From Mesorhabditis belari (Eukaryota; Nematoda; Chromadorea; Rhabditida; Rhabditidae), in NCBI GenBank assembly GCA_958450365.1, contig CAUEEP010000928.1, positions 58,501 to 122,500 on the forward strand: a stretch of 64,000 nucleotides of DNA, read 5' to 3'. How positions within the stretch are numbered: the first letter of the stretch is position 1; each line of letters begins with the position of its first letter. A program made the position numbers and the translations under genes. Below the pieces are notes generated by a model. It ran no database searches. It was not told the DNA's origin and saw only the letters and a program-made list of their open reading frames with translations. Below are positions 51,294 through 63,226 of the stretch, one piece after another.

Positions 51294-52402
51294 TTAGATT
51301 GGCAAGTTATAAACGAACAAGTTATAAGCTTTGTTCAATGATTTCTAAGAATTCAAAAGATAGCGAAAAAAAAGATTTTTCGCGGGGTTTTTTTCTGCAA
51401 ACAAACTACAATATTTTAGCGTAAACAACCTCTTTCAAATTTCTGAGCTCCTATTTTCCTGAAAAAAATCAGGACGAAAAATTTCTTATTTGCATAGCTA
51501 TGCTCTACGATTTTAAACAAGGAAAATCAGCCGTTGAATCTCATCGTACAATTATTTCCGCTTTTGGAGATGGAAGTATTAGTGAAAATCAATGTCGAAA
51601 ATGTTTCAACGCTTTCAAAGTGGCAACGAAAGTCTCCAGGATGAGCCGGATGAGAGGCACCCTCCAGGAGTGACTGATGTGGATTTGCTGGCAGAAATTG
51701 AAGAGGATCCAACACTCACTACACGAGAATTGGCAGAAATGTTCGATTTTTCTCATACAACAATAGAAATCTATTTCGATTGGGTCTATTTCGATAATAA
51801 AACACGAAAGAAACAATGGTTATCGTCAGGTCAAGCTCCTCAAACTACCCCAAACCCCGAGATTCATGGCAAGAAGATTATGCTTTGTTGCTGGTGGAAT
51901 TCAAGAGGTTTGGTGTACTATGAGTTGGTGAATTCTATGCATAACATTGAAGCTGATCTCTACTCAAAACAGTTGATGAGAGTTAGTGACTCAGTGAAGA
52001 AATTGGGCATCAAGGTCCGTCGAAGGTTCGTTTTTTGCAAGACAACGCAAAACCGCACACAGCAAAAGTCACTCACAAAAAAACTCGACGAGCTTGGCTG
52101 GGAACTTCTACCACATGCGCCTTATTCACCCGACCTAGCACCCTCAGATTACGATTTGTTTCGATTGTTAAAGCAATTTCTCTATGGAAAACTTTTCGAT
52201 GATCATGCACAAGTCAAAAACGCACTTGATTTCTACTTTGCTCAGAAGGACGCTCAGTTTTTTGAGAATGATATCAAGGAATTGCGCCAAAGATGGCAAG
52301 AAGTCATCGATAATAATACCTTTTGGATTAATGTTCTTTTTTGCGTTCTATGAAATAAACAAGTTGTTGCCTAAAACGATCGTTTATAACTTGTCAACCT
52401 AA
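51294..52402 (+). mobile_element. mariner-family transposon, 1,109 bp, complete ends, dead transposase
   Basis: Flanked by TA (51292-51293 and 52403-52404). Inverted ends read TTAGATTGGCAAGTTATAA and, from the right, TTAGGTTGACAAGTTATAA. It is close to the standard mariner length of 1.2-1.3 kb, the shortfall being an internal deletion. Transcribed left to right. Confidence 0.95.
51500..52353 (+). pseudogene. mariner transposase (DD34D type), frame-shifted and internally deleted
   Basis: Cut-and-paste transposase of the mariner family. The first block (MLYDFKQGKSAVESHR, GDGSISENQCRKCF) ends in a frame change near 51600. The main frame then runs through QRFQSGNESLQDEPDERHPP, ELAEMFDFSHTTIE, the deletion, WVYFDNKTRKKQW, EIHGKKIMLCCWWNSRGLVY, HAPYSPDLAPSDYDLFRLLK and QRWQEVIDNN. 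The segment that should hold the second half of the DNA-binding domain and the first catalytic Asp (TGDEKW in relatives) is deleted. Around 52035-52085 the second Asp region (LQDNAKPHTAKVTHKK) is readable only in another frame, so there are two compensating shifts. It cannot make active enzyme. The last Asp (APSDYDLF) is intact. Confidence 0.93.
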
Positions 52403-52437
52403 TATAATATTGCACAAATAACTAGGAGTCTTCCGTT

Positions 52438-52695
52438 TAAGGTACTAAGGCCTGTAAGCCAGCCAAAGGACCAGTTTTCTAGCAAACTTTGGACTAGACC
52501 AAAGACCAGACCCGGTTTGGCTGCTAGGCCCAATGCCAGAGTCGAGTCAGGATCAGGCCCAGATCAAGTCTAGGGCTGGGAGCTGGCTTGGGCCTGAGGT
52601 CAGAGTCAGGTTCAAGCCTGGCTTTTGACTGGGTCCAGGAACTTTTTGTGAGCTGGGCTAAACCAAAAGCCAGGCTAGAACCTGGCCTGGCTTTT
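52438..52695. repeat. CCTGG/CCAGG-word repeat cluster (largest copy)
   Basis: About 260 bases made almost only of short words AGGCCTG, AAGCCAG, GACCAG, CTGGCTTGGGCCTG, GAGTCAGG, CCTGGCCTGGCTTTTGA, with both orientations mixed. Base composition is near 50% GC against about 35% around it. It lies directly right of the mariner copy. Confidence 0.7.
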
Positions 52696-53579
52696 GATTT
52701 TGATTTTGAAAAAAAAATTGAAGTAGTTCAAATCAAAATTTCATCAAGAATAGACTAAAGAAAATAAAAATCGTTGAACAAATCGTACAAAACCCAATTC
52801 GTCTTTTGATTTACAATCTAGCTGGAACCCATATTCTATACGAGAAGAAGGGGCACACAAACAATTTCTCATTTCACTTGTTGTCATGGAAATTTGGGGT
52901 GAGAAGGGAAAATTTGAGATCTTAATTAGTTACAGATAAACTTTAGCCTTTTTTTGAAAATTTCAACATTGGTTTTTGATAAAAGAAAGATTTTTGAAAT
53001 AAAAGTTTTGTTTCCAAATTTTGAAAAGGCATGACTCTTTCTGGCAGACGGAAGTTTTTGTCTTGCAAGAAATAAAGGAAATTCCTTTAAGTGTCGGAAA
53101 GGGTGTGTTTATAAAAAGAACAAAGTACACTTCTTCGCAATTTCTCCCTCAAAAACTTACTACCGATCACTTGGAAACACGCTGAGCGATTCACGCATGA
53201 CATTCTGAAAAATGTTTTGATAAATTAGAAGTTTGTGAGCAACTTGGGAAATGAAAAAAGCAGAAAAAAAAAACAAAGAAAGGAAGATGCAAATTTTGTT
53301 CTTCCTCTAGAAAACTCTGGAAATTCCCTCGAGAGAATCGAGGAGGGAAAAAAAGACGAAAAATCGACCCGGAATGTTCGGAATTCGAGAGAATTGAAGA
53401 ACTCTGGGAATGATAAATTTAACATTAGCAAGAGTTTGGTAATTCAGTGAAAAAAACTATAATTTTGAAATTTATCTTGAGTTTATTTGCTATTAAATCC
53501 CCTTGCTTCCAAGTGTACATTTGTTTTTTGTTACTGTTACTGTTACTGTTTTTTGTTAATGGTTCTTGTCCGCTGCAAA

Positions 53580-53850
53580 AAATACTCAAAGTGTCTGAAA
53601 AATACAGCCAAAATTGGGGAAAAAATCTTTCCCAAAAATTTGGGCATAGCGGAAAGGCCCAAGGCGGTTTAGTCTGGTCTGGTCTATTTGATATCATTTG
53701 TACGTTTGTTTTTTGTACTCTGGTCTATTTGATATCATTTGAAAAGTCTGAAGTGTACTCTTTAAAACTAATTGAAAGTTAAAAATAATATAATCTCTCT
53801 ACGAAGTTATGAACCTTCAAAGTGTAAGTACCCATTCAAAACCCAAGATA
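53580..53850. repeat. dispersed repeat family A, copy 5
   Basis: Shares CTGAAAAATACAGCCAAAAT, ATTTGATATCATTTGAAAAG, GTCTGAAGTGTACTCTTTAA, CGAAGTTATGAACCTTCAAA and TACCCATTCAAAAC with the other copies. Confidence 0.6.
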
Positions 53851-55519
53851 ACGGATAAGAGCCAAATCTTCAAAGGGTCTTCACTGGATCTACAAAACGG
53901 ATTGTGAAGTGCACTCAAATTGCCTTTACATAATTTTTGTAAGATACTATCAGAAAACAAAAAAAGTGCGGATTTGAAGCTCATGGAAGTTAATAAAAAA
54001 TAATAAATAGCATTCAAAAATTGTTCAAAAACTAGCACTTACTAGTGAGTTCGTTCTCAAGTAGGAAAAAAATCGAAGCTTGTTTGCATTTGAAAAAATT
54101 AGCTTTTTGGAGGGAGGAGAAGGTCCAGACGGGGTTTTCAGCGCTCCCCAAAGAGAAAGGATGGGCTTTGGGCCAAAATAGGGAAATTGAAATGCGTACC
54201 CCTCAAGGGACAACCAAAAACCCCCATTGAGTATCTTGCTAAATGAGTGCTTTAAAGAAAAAGAAATACTGCATTCGCAAGTTGTGCTATACCAGACAAT
54301 GAAGTAGATTATGTAACGGCAAAAACACACCAAAAAGTTTGCTGTTTGCTGTTCATATGGAACAGCAAAATACACCAAAAAGCTCAGCTACAAGAGTTCA
54401 TTGTTTACAATGATGATGTTTAATTGTTTTTTTAAGCTTTTTATGGGGATTTGAAGAATTGAAATACTCAGTCAAGCGAAACAAAATGGTTGTGCAGTGC
54501 ATGGCTTGTGTGACTGACTTCAAGACGAAGATGCCCGTTGATTCCTTTTTTTCGATCGATGTTTATTAATATTTCTGATTTTGGGCTGACAATATATTCA
54601 AATCACAACTTCTACCAGAGATGGCTATAACTTTACTTTAAATTTTTTATTGCCTTTAAAAACAATCGATCACTTTACTCGAGTCCAAATCACGGAATTT
54701 ATCATTCCAACAGCATCATCATGGCATTTCCCTCGATCATTTCCTTCATCAAGTCAAATTTCAAACCGATTTTCCTTTGTCTTCAGAAAAGCTTTTCGCA
54801 TTTTCTGTAATTGAATGAACAAATCGAATTTCGGAGTAAAAGAGCGAACTGTTCTGTGTCTCCTGTCCTCAGTTCCTTTATTTCCTCTATTTGTTGTCAT
54901 AGTCACCATTTTCTTTTCCCCTAAATTACCCAATCTTTAAAATGTCAACTACAGAAATCACAAAGACTTCAACAATTTTGATTTCTTTTCTAAAACGCGC
55001 CTACGATACCGTAGCAAAAACGTTCTAACTATGTAGATTTTAAGTTAAATTTCTAGAGTGCACTCGAGAATGCCCAAAAACGGGAAAACTTTTTGATTTA
55101 TTGATTATTTTTGATAGATTTTCTACATTACATTCGATAAAAAATAAAAAATGAAAACTTGCAAATTTAGTTGATATTTCTTTAAAATTTTCATATTCAT
55201 TAGTCTAATTAAAAACACTTTCTCATCACACAAATTTCTACTGTAATTTTATTGTGGGAAATCGGAGTTTTCATGAAAATTCCCTCAAAAATAGTGGCAC
55301 GTCAAAAATTTCGCGATTTGTACCTCATTCGGAGAATTGTTCCCTTATTTAAAATGATGAACTTTCCAAATTCCCATCTTTTTATGAAAGTTTCATAGTT
55401 TTTGAGTGATTTGGAGCTCTTTTTGGAGAGTTCTGAAGTTTGGTACTTTTTGGAAGCTTTCATTGTCGAATACAAATTCAATTGTAAAGGGTTAGAATAA
55501 ATTCCTCTCTTTAATCAGG

Positions 55520-55710
55520 GCATTCTAATCGGACCCAACTATAAGGCTGGATCTGGTTCAGCTACTGCCAGGTTCAGGGTTTCGAAACCAGGCTTGAACC
55601 TGCCTCCATCTGGCTTCTAGTAGTCAGCCTCTCTGGCCTAGTCTTGCGAGAAGTCATTATCTGAGCCTGGCTCTCTAGATTTAGGTCCGATATCTCTACT
55701 GGTACTGGCT
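55520..55710. repeat. CCTGG/CCAGG-word repeat cluster
   Basis: Words AGGCTGGATCTGG, CTGCCAGGTTCAGGG, AACCAGGCTTGAACCTG, GAGCCTGGCTC, TACTGGCTTTGG. Same family as 52438-52695. Smaller clusters follow at 56130-56195 and 56725-56815. Confidence 0.6.
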
Positions 55711-58002
55711 TTGGAAAATTGAAAAAACAACCCCTGTTTCTAATGAGCTTGATTTGCAATCATCGACCAATTCTCCCATATTTTTTGTACTTGTTCCGAT
55801 TTCATTCCCATTTCCTGATTTCCCCGTCAACTTCGATTCCATTTCTTTATCATTTCCCATTTCTTTTCTCTAATTTTTTTCAATTTCTTTCCCGTTTTTC
55901 TGACGAAAAGCGACCAATTTGACGGAAAAAAAATCACCAGATTTTTCCTCTTTTTCTTCTTTTTTTTCTTAAAATTGGCCCCTTGGCACCGATGGGAATT
56001 CCACTGAAAACCGATCATTTTCTTTTTCAAATCAACTACTATTTTAGCCTCTTTGACCAATAAAAACCGTATCCTTGAATATTTCATTATCCCACTTTTA
56101 AGCTGCAGACTGGAGTTGGCTGGGAAATTTTGTCATATTTTGCATACAAGACCCAGGTCTGACTCTTGGCGAGTCCTGGGCCAGTAGTAAAAAGCCATTT
56201 CTGGTGTATACCAAATCAATCAAATCAAATCAAATTTATCTGGATTTAGTGGGATACACTTATCAAGTTCATTGGCACATCTCAAAGAGCATTAGTAATC
56301 TTGTTCGATAATGCAAAAAATACAAGTTAGACATGTGCCTGATCACTTTGACTTTTGAATATTCCTCATTTGCTCACGTCAATTTCCAAAAAAAACTCTC
56401 TTTCCCATCGATATCATTTCGATGACTTCTCTTTTTTCCGTTAATTTTCCCGATTTTTGTAGCCGCTCTATTGAGAAATGATTGTGAAAAGGGGAATTGA
56501 GAAAATTGCCCCTTCAGAATCGATTCAATTTCTTTTTCCCTCAGAAAAGCGGAAAATTATTTCTTCTGGCTTTAGTCATTACTTTTTTTTTCTTGTTAAG
56601 TTTAGGAATCTTTTGGTGGCATATTTGTAGGCACAATTCGGAAAAACGGGTATAATTTTGGTAACCTTTGTTTGGATACGGTAGGGAAGTACAGGCTATT
56701 TTATGGGGGAATACTCTCCCAAATCTGCAGTAAAGCCAGACCAGGACCTGACTTCTTGGCCGGGCCTGGCCTTGTCCAGAGGCTTACAATTGGAAAAACC
56801 CTACCAGGACGTAACTACTATATCGAGAAACCCTTCAGACAATCATCTTTCATGTGTACGTTGAACCCATCGAAACGCATCCTTCCTGGCGCATCAAAAT
56901 CTTCATTCTTCACTCATCACCAATTTGATTTAAAATAGTGTACTTCGCATTTTCGAGAGCACAAAGTAAATACATTCGACAAAAGATTTTCAAAGAAAAT
57001 CCAACTATTTTGTGAGCAATTCCAAGCTGATTAGATTGTGGTTTGTATTTGTAAATCTTTTTTCCGCAATTCCTCAGATTTTCCCTTCCCAAGGGAGGGA
57101 TTTATTCAATGGAATAATTCTCAATTAGTTCTTTTTTATCAATTCTCTTTCTTTATCCAATTTGTTAAAAGGAAGTTTTGAGAGAAAAAGTGGTCTCTAT
57201 TTCTTTTTTTTTTGTGCAAAAATTTGCACTACAAGATCAATGGACTCGACTGGAGCTTTGTTTGAATCCATTCCAATTACCCAATTCATTTTCAATTATA
57301 AAATCCAAAAAATTGTAGCATAAAGTGACTTTTTTGGATTAACGAATGGAGACAAATCTCGATCCACAAATACAATTCCGAGCAATTAGGGCGAACCAAA
57401 TTCCGCCTTTCACAAATCTTTCATTATTTTTCTCTCATTTTCCCGTTTTTCTCATTCGCTTCATTTGAAAATCGTGCGAATGCGTAAGATTTTAATCTTA
57501 TTTTTGCTTCATAAGGTTTTGTTTTGGAAAGAAATGTTTTGAGTCAGTGTTTTTTTGAAATGCAAATTTTCTGGGGCGATTTTTAGTGCTAATCTCACTA
57601 CTGATTTATTCAAAAACTATAGTTTCGCTTGTAAAATCGATTTATTCAAGCCGTTTTAATTACCCAGTGTGAGAAGACTTGTCCCGAATGGGTCACTTTG
57701 GAAAAACTGCAAAACTCCATTTTTATTTTGAAATTAGTGATTGCAAGAAGAAAACTAAACAATAAATGAATTTTTTCAAATTTTCGTTTTAATGTCTTTC
57801 TTTCATCGATTTCCTTGTCCAAAATTCACCTGCACTTGTTTGTCTTCTTCTGAATGATCACTTCCCAGAATCGCCCACCTAATTCGATTATGATAGTACT
57901 TTTTTGAACTTTATCAATATTTTTAGATCATAAATTATCAATTTTCTGTAAATTCCCCGCTTTTCTAAATGTTCAACCGATGAGAGTGAAAATTTGAGCC
58001 AA

Positions 58003-60047
58003 ATGGGCGCCTCCCTTTGCAAAACAAAAAAGAAAAAGGTAAGAAAATTGGAATTTTCAAAACTAAATTGATTTATAATCGATTTTTTTTTCGGAGTATT
58101 TGATGTTTCTTGATAATCTTTGATACGTTTATTCCTTCAGCAAGTCGGCTCATCGTGGGTGGGAAACGAAAACGAGAATCCCTTTGATTTGGGACTGAAT
58201 AAAAGGGAAAGAGTTTGTCTACGAGAAACATATATGGTGAGTCGAATGAGGAAAGCTCTTACTTTCCCATTGTCTTATCGATCCATCGAAATCTGGACCG
58301 ACACCAGTCCTGTAGAGTCTCCTATAGAACCGATTTTCCAGGCCAACTCAATCATTGGCTTTTGGTCTGAAAGTGAAGTCAGCTCAAGTTTGAAACTCGC
58401 TAATTTTTTGAAATTTTATGAATGTAGCAAAACTGAGTTATGATCTAGCGAAGATTAGATTTGTTTCTCTGAACAGCCCTGGTTTCAGTAATTTCTCAAA
58501 ATCTCAATCGAAATGTTATAAAACAACAGTCAATTACCCATTTTTCTTACAGAGACTACACGATCCGAAAGAGATCGTCGGCATGATTTTTGCCGATATC
58601 GTCTTCGATTTGGAACCTGATTTGAAAAAGGTTTCATCGTAAAATTGTATAAAACCGAAGCCGTTTTCCTCAGGTTTTCGGTGTCGAGCGAGCGCCGAAA
58701 GCGACAATGTCGAAAATGCCGAAATTCGGCGGTCACATCGCGCGTTTCACCGAACTCCTCGATCAGGTGCCATACAATTTACAATCAAATAAAAAAATAA
58801 AGTTATAAATAGCCTATCTGAAATGTCAGCTCATTATAAGTACCTGGTTATGATTTTCTAAAAGATTTTCAGTTAACATCGATGCTTGGCTTCACAGATA
58901 ATGTGGCTGGAGCGTGGCAATTGGTTCGGAAAACTGGCAGAAGTCATGTGAGTTGAAAAATTTGAGCTAAATTTTATTTTTGTAGCTAAATACAATCCAT
59001 TTATTACTCTAAATACGGTCGATTTTCCTTGAGAACTTTTTCCGAACGCCGACTGACCTGTGTAGAGCCGGTCAAATTAACAATTTAACCGGCCAGACGC
59101 GCCCCAGCTACCGTAACCCAAGGTCAGGTCTTTTGATGGATCTCATCTAAAGTTCCCCTTGATTTTACGGTACTACGGATTACTGTAGCCTCTACTAATG
59201 CTACAACAACTCGACATGGGTTACGGTAATCGGGCCACGCTTTAAAACACCTACCCGAGTCGACTTGCGGCTACCGTTTGCAAGTGTCATTTTCCAGGTG
59301 AGGCAAACATTTCTCGAGCAAAATCAGAATCAATTGGGGAAAAATTATTTCCAACTTGTGATCGACAATTTCATCACCGAATTCATCCCATATGTAACTG
59401 GAGATAAGGTGAGCATTTGCTGAAATGATCGAATTTTGCAAATTCTGATATTTTAGGAAGAACCGATGCCCGAAAATGACAAGAAGAAAGTACGATTTGC
59501 TCAGAATTACACAACAGGCTATATCAATGATGTTTGGCAGAGGTGAGTGGGGAAACGATAATTGCGGGGAGGGTTTGTAAGCTAGGACAGGACTGGACAA
59601 AGTCAGAAGACAGATTCAGAGCTGACCCTGACCTTGCCCTTTGAAACAAACCTGACTGTGAGCGTACTCTACTGATAGTTTATAGTATTATCAAAATGTT
59701 TACCAGCAATCGAATCCATAAAAGTTCTCAGATTTTTCAACATTCTCCTTTCGCAAATGGTCGACTCATTCGAAATGGAGCGAACAAAACAAAGAAATGC
59801 ACAATCGCAAAAAGCGCTCGCCCCGCATCAACATGTGGAACAAAGTGAAAGGAAAAAGAGGAAAATACAGGTAAAAGTTGATCAAAAACTACGCAAACTT
59901 ATGCAAATTAAATGCAAATCGAGATCCTTGAACTTGCAATCTGTTTAAGAAACAAAGAATTTGCAGGAGAAAGCGAGCGAAATCGAGAATACGGCCGGCT
60001 CGAATGAGCCAAGGGAACCCGAGCAAATGTTTGAGGATCCTTTCTGA
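58003..60047 (+). CDS. nematode globin with dual-acylation N-terminus
   Basis: Haem-binding globin of the divergent worm GLB group; such proteins mostly act in redox or oxygen sensing. Nine exons in phase: 58003-58038, 58141-58236, 58553-58630, 58674-58766, 58873-58947, 59298-59408, 59457-59542, 59732-59870 and 59967-60047 (TGA). The protein starts MGASLCKTKKKK, i.e. Gly2 (myristoylation), Cys6 (palmitoylation) and a lysine cluster, a membrane-targeting tag. Globin fold: LNKRERVCLRETYMRLHDPK, GMIFADIVFDLEPDLKKVFG, MPKFGGHIARFTELLDQL (distal His E7 in GGHIAR), WQLVRKTGRSHV (proximal His F8 in GRSH), RQTFLEQNQNQLGKNYFQLV. A long C-terminal extension is basic (SERKKRKIQ) and then acidic (EPREPEQMFEDPF). 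About 260 residues, longer than a simple 150-residue globin. Confidence 0.93.
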
Positions 60048-60352
60048 AGAAAATTCAAAATTAATCATTAAATATTCATTTGATTTCATCTCAAAATATC
60101 CCTTTTGATTTGTACAAAATCTGTTGCTTGCTCGCTTGCTTTTTTTCGCGAAAATTTCGCGAAAATTTTTGTTGCGTGTGTTCCCGATTGATTCCCAAAT
60201 CGTACCGGTGCCAAATGAAAATAAAATTTATCGTCTCCATTTTTTTAATGGATTCACAAATATTTTTGCATTTTATTTCTGAATAAAGATTTGGGTAAAA
60301 TGAGTAAAAAATTTATATAAGCTTTTCATTTCTATTCTCGAAATTCTTTTCT

Positions 60353-60480
60353 TTAAACCCCCAAATATCCGTCTCGTGCCGAGTGATTTCCCAAATTCTT
60401 GCATAAAATCGAGTGAATCTCGGTGAAATCCGGCCGTTTCGCCGTGTCGAATGCCCAACATTTCGAGGAGAGTTTTTGAA
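60353..60480 (-). pseudogene. protein tyrosine kinase C-terminal fragment
   Basis: On the minus strand the frame ending in TAA at 60353 reads SSKCWAFDTAKRPDFTEIHS then ILCKNLGNHSARDGYLGV. CW..D...RP.F..I is the last conserved motif (subdomain XI) of protein kinases, most like the non-receptor tyrosine kinases abundant in worms. I found no upstream kinase exon within the next kilobase, where a serpin-like 3' end lies on the opposite strand. Best read as a relic exon. Confidence 0.45.
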
Positions 60481-60729
60481 TAAAATTTTTGGGGTTCAAA
60501 TAAATTTCTATATCCATAGGTTATTTTGAAAATCTTTGCACCTTTGGATTCTCCATTCCCGAAAACAGGAAGAAATTTTCAGCTAAGTTCAGGCAAAAAA
60601 AAACTATTAATTTCAGCTGTTCAATCCACTGCACCGATGTACTGTAATTTGCGGATACAGCTACCTAAGTTGGGTTTTCAGAACTGATTTAGGGATTACT
60701 CAGCCCATTCGTAACGCTCACACTTCCAG

Positions 60730-61735
60730 AGACTCTGGCCGAAACGCTTCAAGGAGTATCAAAGGATTCAAGGAGCTCGGGTGAGTGCATTTATGTGATC
60801 GAATTATGATAGAATTTATAATAGAATGCATTATGATAGAATTTGTCCAGAACCCTGAAAAAGCGACAACTTTTTCATTTCAGGGTCAAACTTTGAAGGA
60901 CTGGCTCGGAAGTCTTCAATCGAACATGCCGGCCTATTTAATTAGAGAGGCACTCACGAAAAATCCCCGAGAAATTTCATGTGAGTTGCAGAAATTCTCA
61001 CTCTTCTGAGCTCTTTATTCAGATTCATTTCCCAAAAATTCGTCAACAAGGCGAAATGCCGATAAGGAGAACGATTGTGGATCTCGGAGTTGCGACGATT
61101 TTTACGGAAAAGGCCAATTTGAGGGATATCGCCACGTCGAACACTCACATTACGGATATTGTGCATAAAGCTTTTATCGTGGTGAGTCCAGAAAAAAAGC
61201 GTGTTAAAGGTAGCAATATTTTGAAGGTGAAATTGTTTTTTAAACATCCCGTTCTAGTTTTCGAAAGTCATGTTTAAGTTAATAATTCAAGTCAACTAGA
61301 TTTTGTAATCCATTCGTGACGATGGCATTTTGGGCGTACAGTCGCGCAGTCGCTAACTGTTTTGCAGATAATTTGGTGAAAATTCAAAGATAAACTAAAC
61401 TATGATAGCTCATTCGATAGCCCTGAATCTCCTCTTGAAACCTAGTACAAAGTTACCGAGAATTTTCTGCGAAATAAATAACTTGCCCTTAAAAACTTGA
61501 GTTAACATCAAAAATAATCTTTATTAGTACGGCCATATTGTTGTGAATGTGTTAAAATCGAAAACTTGTCGCTTTTCAGATCGCCGGTGAAAGTGATGTC
61601 CCCTCTCCTCCTCCAACTCGCTCCACCTCCACTCTTTCCCTTTCTTCATACCATTCATCCACTTCTTCATCCACTTTTCCTTCTCCCCGTCCACCCGTCA
61701 TTGCCTTCTTTTTCTATTTACAATTCCATTGTTGA
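60730..61735 (+). pseudogene. serpin-like 3' portion, N-terminus missing
   Basis: Serine-protease-inhibitor family. Exon-like blocks: 60730-60780 (RLWPKRFKEYQRIQGAR), about 60884-60980 (GQTLKDWLGSLQSNMPAYLI), 61023-61181 (IHFPKIRQQGEMPIRRTIVD, LGVATIFTEKANLRDIATSN, THITDIVHKAFIV) and about 61580-61735. The third block matches the serpin stretch from strand s5A-like PKF to the VxHKAxI hinge. The last block, where the reactive-centre loop should be, is a Ser/Pro/Thr-rich run (STSTLSLSSYHSSTSSST) ending PPVIAFFFYLQFHC. The second and third blocks do not join in phase (off by one), and the first about 250 residues of a serpin are absent between here and the globin stop. AATAAA at 61780-61785. Probably a decayed or partial gene. 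Confidence 0.5.
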
Positions 61736-61905
61736 AATATTTTTTGTCCCTCCTTTTTTCGGTACTTTTACTTGCTCCCAATAAAATGTCATGAAATGAA
61801 ATTTGTCAAGTCTAAATGATGACGCAAACTACCGATTCAGACGCACTCAGACATACTAATCCTACAATTCGAGATAAAAAATTTTCTGCATATTTCTGCA
61901 TATGC

Positions 61906-63100
61906 ATCGGCTGTTGCCAAAGCTGACCCAAATGTTCTACATTTTACAAAAATCTTCATGTTCAATGGTGTCTGATAAGTGTCTTTAGTGCAATCAAACG
62001 CATCATAAATGAGCACTTGAAAATAGCAGTACATTGGAAGCTCAATGCCGAGAATCAATGGGATTGCCTAAAACGAGATTAGATTTTAAAACCTGCGAAC
62101 CAACCTGGACTAAAATGATCGACTTTGTTGATGCAATCGATAGAGGAAGCGTCATCAAAAGTGGTGACCGAATTGGAGAGGACTCGTCCAAGGTAAGCAG
62201 CACCTCGGAGTTTCGTGTACTTCTGCAAATTTTTGTTGATCGGGATTAGTTTTGAAATATGGATACATAAATTTGTGCTTAAAAAATCCCCCAAATAAAA
62301 CTATGATTTGACTGTGTGGACTATAGGTGGTTTTGTGAAAAGGGAATGAGGGAAGGGGAATGGGATGGAAAAGAGAAAGTGGATTCACAAAGCCCGGGAC
62401 CACCCACAACCTTTTAGACCACCCATCATGTTTCCTTTTCACAATTTTGCCCGAAAGCTTAAAGGGTTTTTCTATTAAAATGGATAAAAAGTAGAAAAAC
62501 TTCAAAAATACACAAATTCCTTTTAGGCCACTAAAGTAGAGAACTTGATTGAAAAGGGGGAATGAGTTAAATTTTGATAAGTACAAGGTTATACAAAAAT
62601 GGTAAAGTGAATTTCATCAATGATTACCTTGAAGGGTCTCATTCCTTACCTTTTTTATATCCTTGTACTTATCAAAATTTAACTCATTCCCTCTTTTCAA
62701 TCAAATCCTCTCCTTCCGTGGTCAATTTTTCCACTGGCTGGCTGGTTTTTGTAAAATGTAGAACATTCATGTAAACTTCGGCAACAGCCTAAAAGGAATT
62801 TGTGCAATTTTTGAAACTTTTATACTTTTTTTTTCCACTTTAATAGAGAATTTACGGGGAAAGCTCTCAATTTTCGGGCAAAATTGCGAAAAGGAAACGT
62901 GATGGCTGGTCTAAAAGGCTGTTGGGTGGTCCCGGGGTTTGTGAATCCACTTTCTCTTTTCCATCCCATTCCCCTCCCGTCATTCCCTTTTCACAAAACT
63001 ACCTATAGTCCACACAGTCAAATCATAGTTTTATTTGCGGGATTTTTTAAGCACAAATTTATATATCCATATTTCAAAACTAATCCCGATCAACAAAACC
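61906..63100. repeat. large inverted repeat (arms about 0.37 kb) with an inserted inverted block
   Basis: Left arm about 62222-62600 and right arm about 62640-63096 are inverted copies (e.g. TTTTTGTTGATCGGGATTAG, GGGAATGGGATGGAAAAGAG, GAGTTAAATTTTGATAAGTA, each found reversed on the other side), with a central spacer of about 50 bases. The right arm contains an extra block at 62740-62790 that is the inverse of 61906-61960 (GGCTGTTGCC..., TGTTCTACATTTTACAAAAA). It does not code. Confidence 0.75.
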
Positions 63101-63226
63101 ACTCACAAAAAAGCTTTAGTTCTTGATTCTATCAACTTTGTATGTATATGCAATGAATTGGTTTTCTCCAACCTTGGATAGATACTTTCAGCATTTGTAC
63201 TTTCACCTTGAAAGTCTTTTTCCCTT

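Larger units (their letters stand above)
50842..58002. other. 7-kb region between divergent calcyphosin and globin genes
   Basis: Holds the 1.1-kb mariner copy, CCTGG-word clusters (52438-52695, 55520-55710, 56130-56195, 56725-56815), a dispersed repeat family A copy (53580-53850), a (TGTTAC)n run near 53533 and a possible far 5' exon of calcyphosin at 53166-53204 (minus). No other gene was recognised. Both promoters should lie near its ends. Confidence 0.5.
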
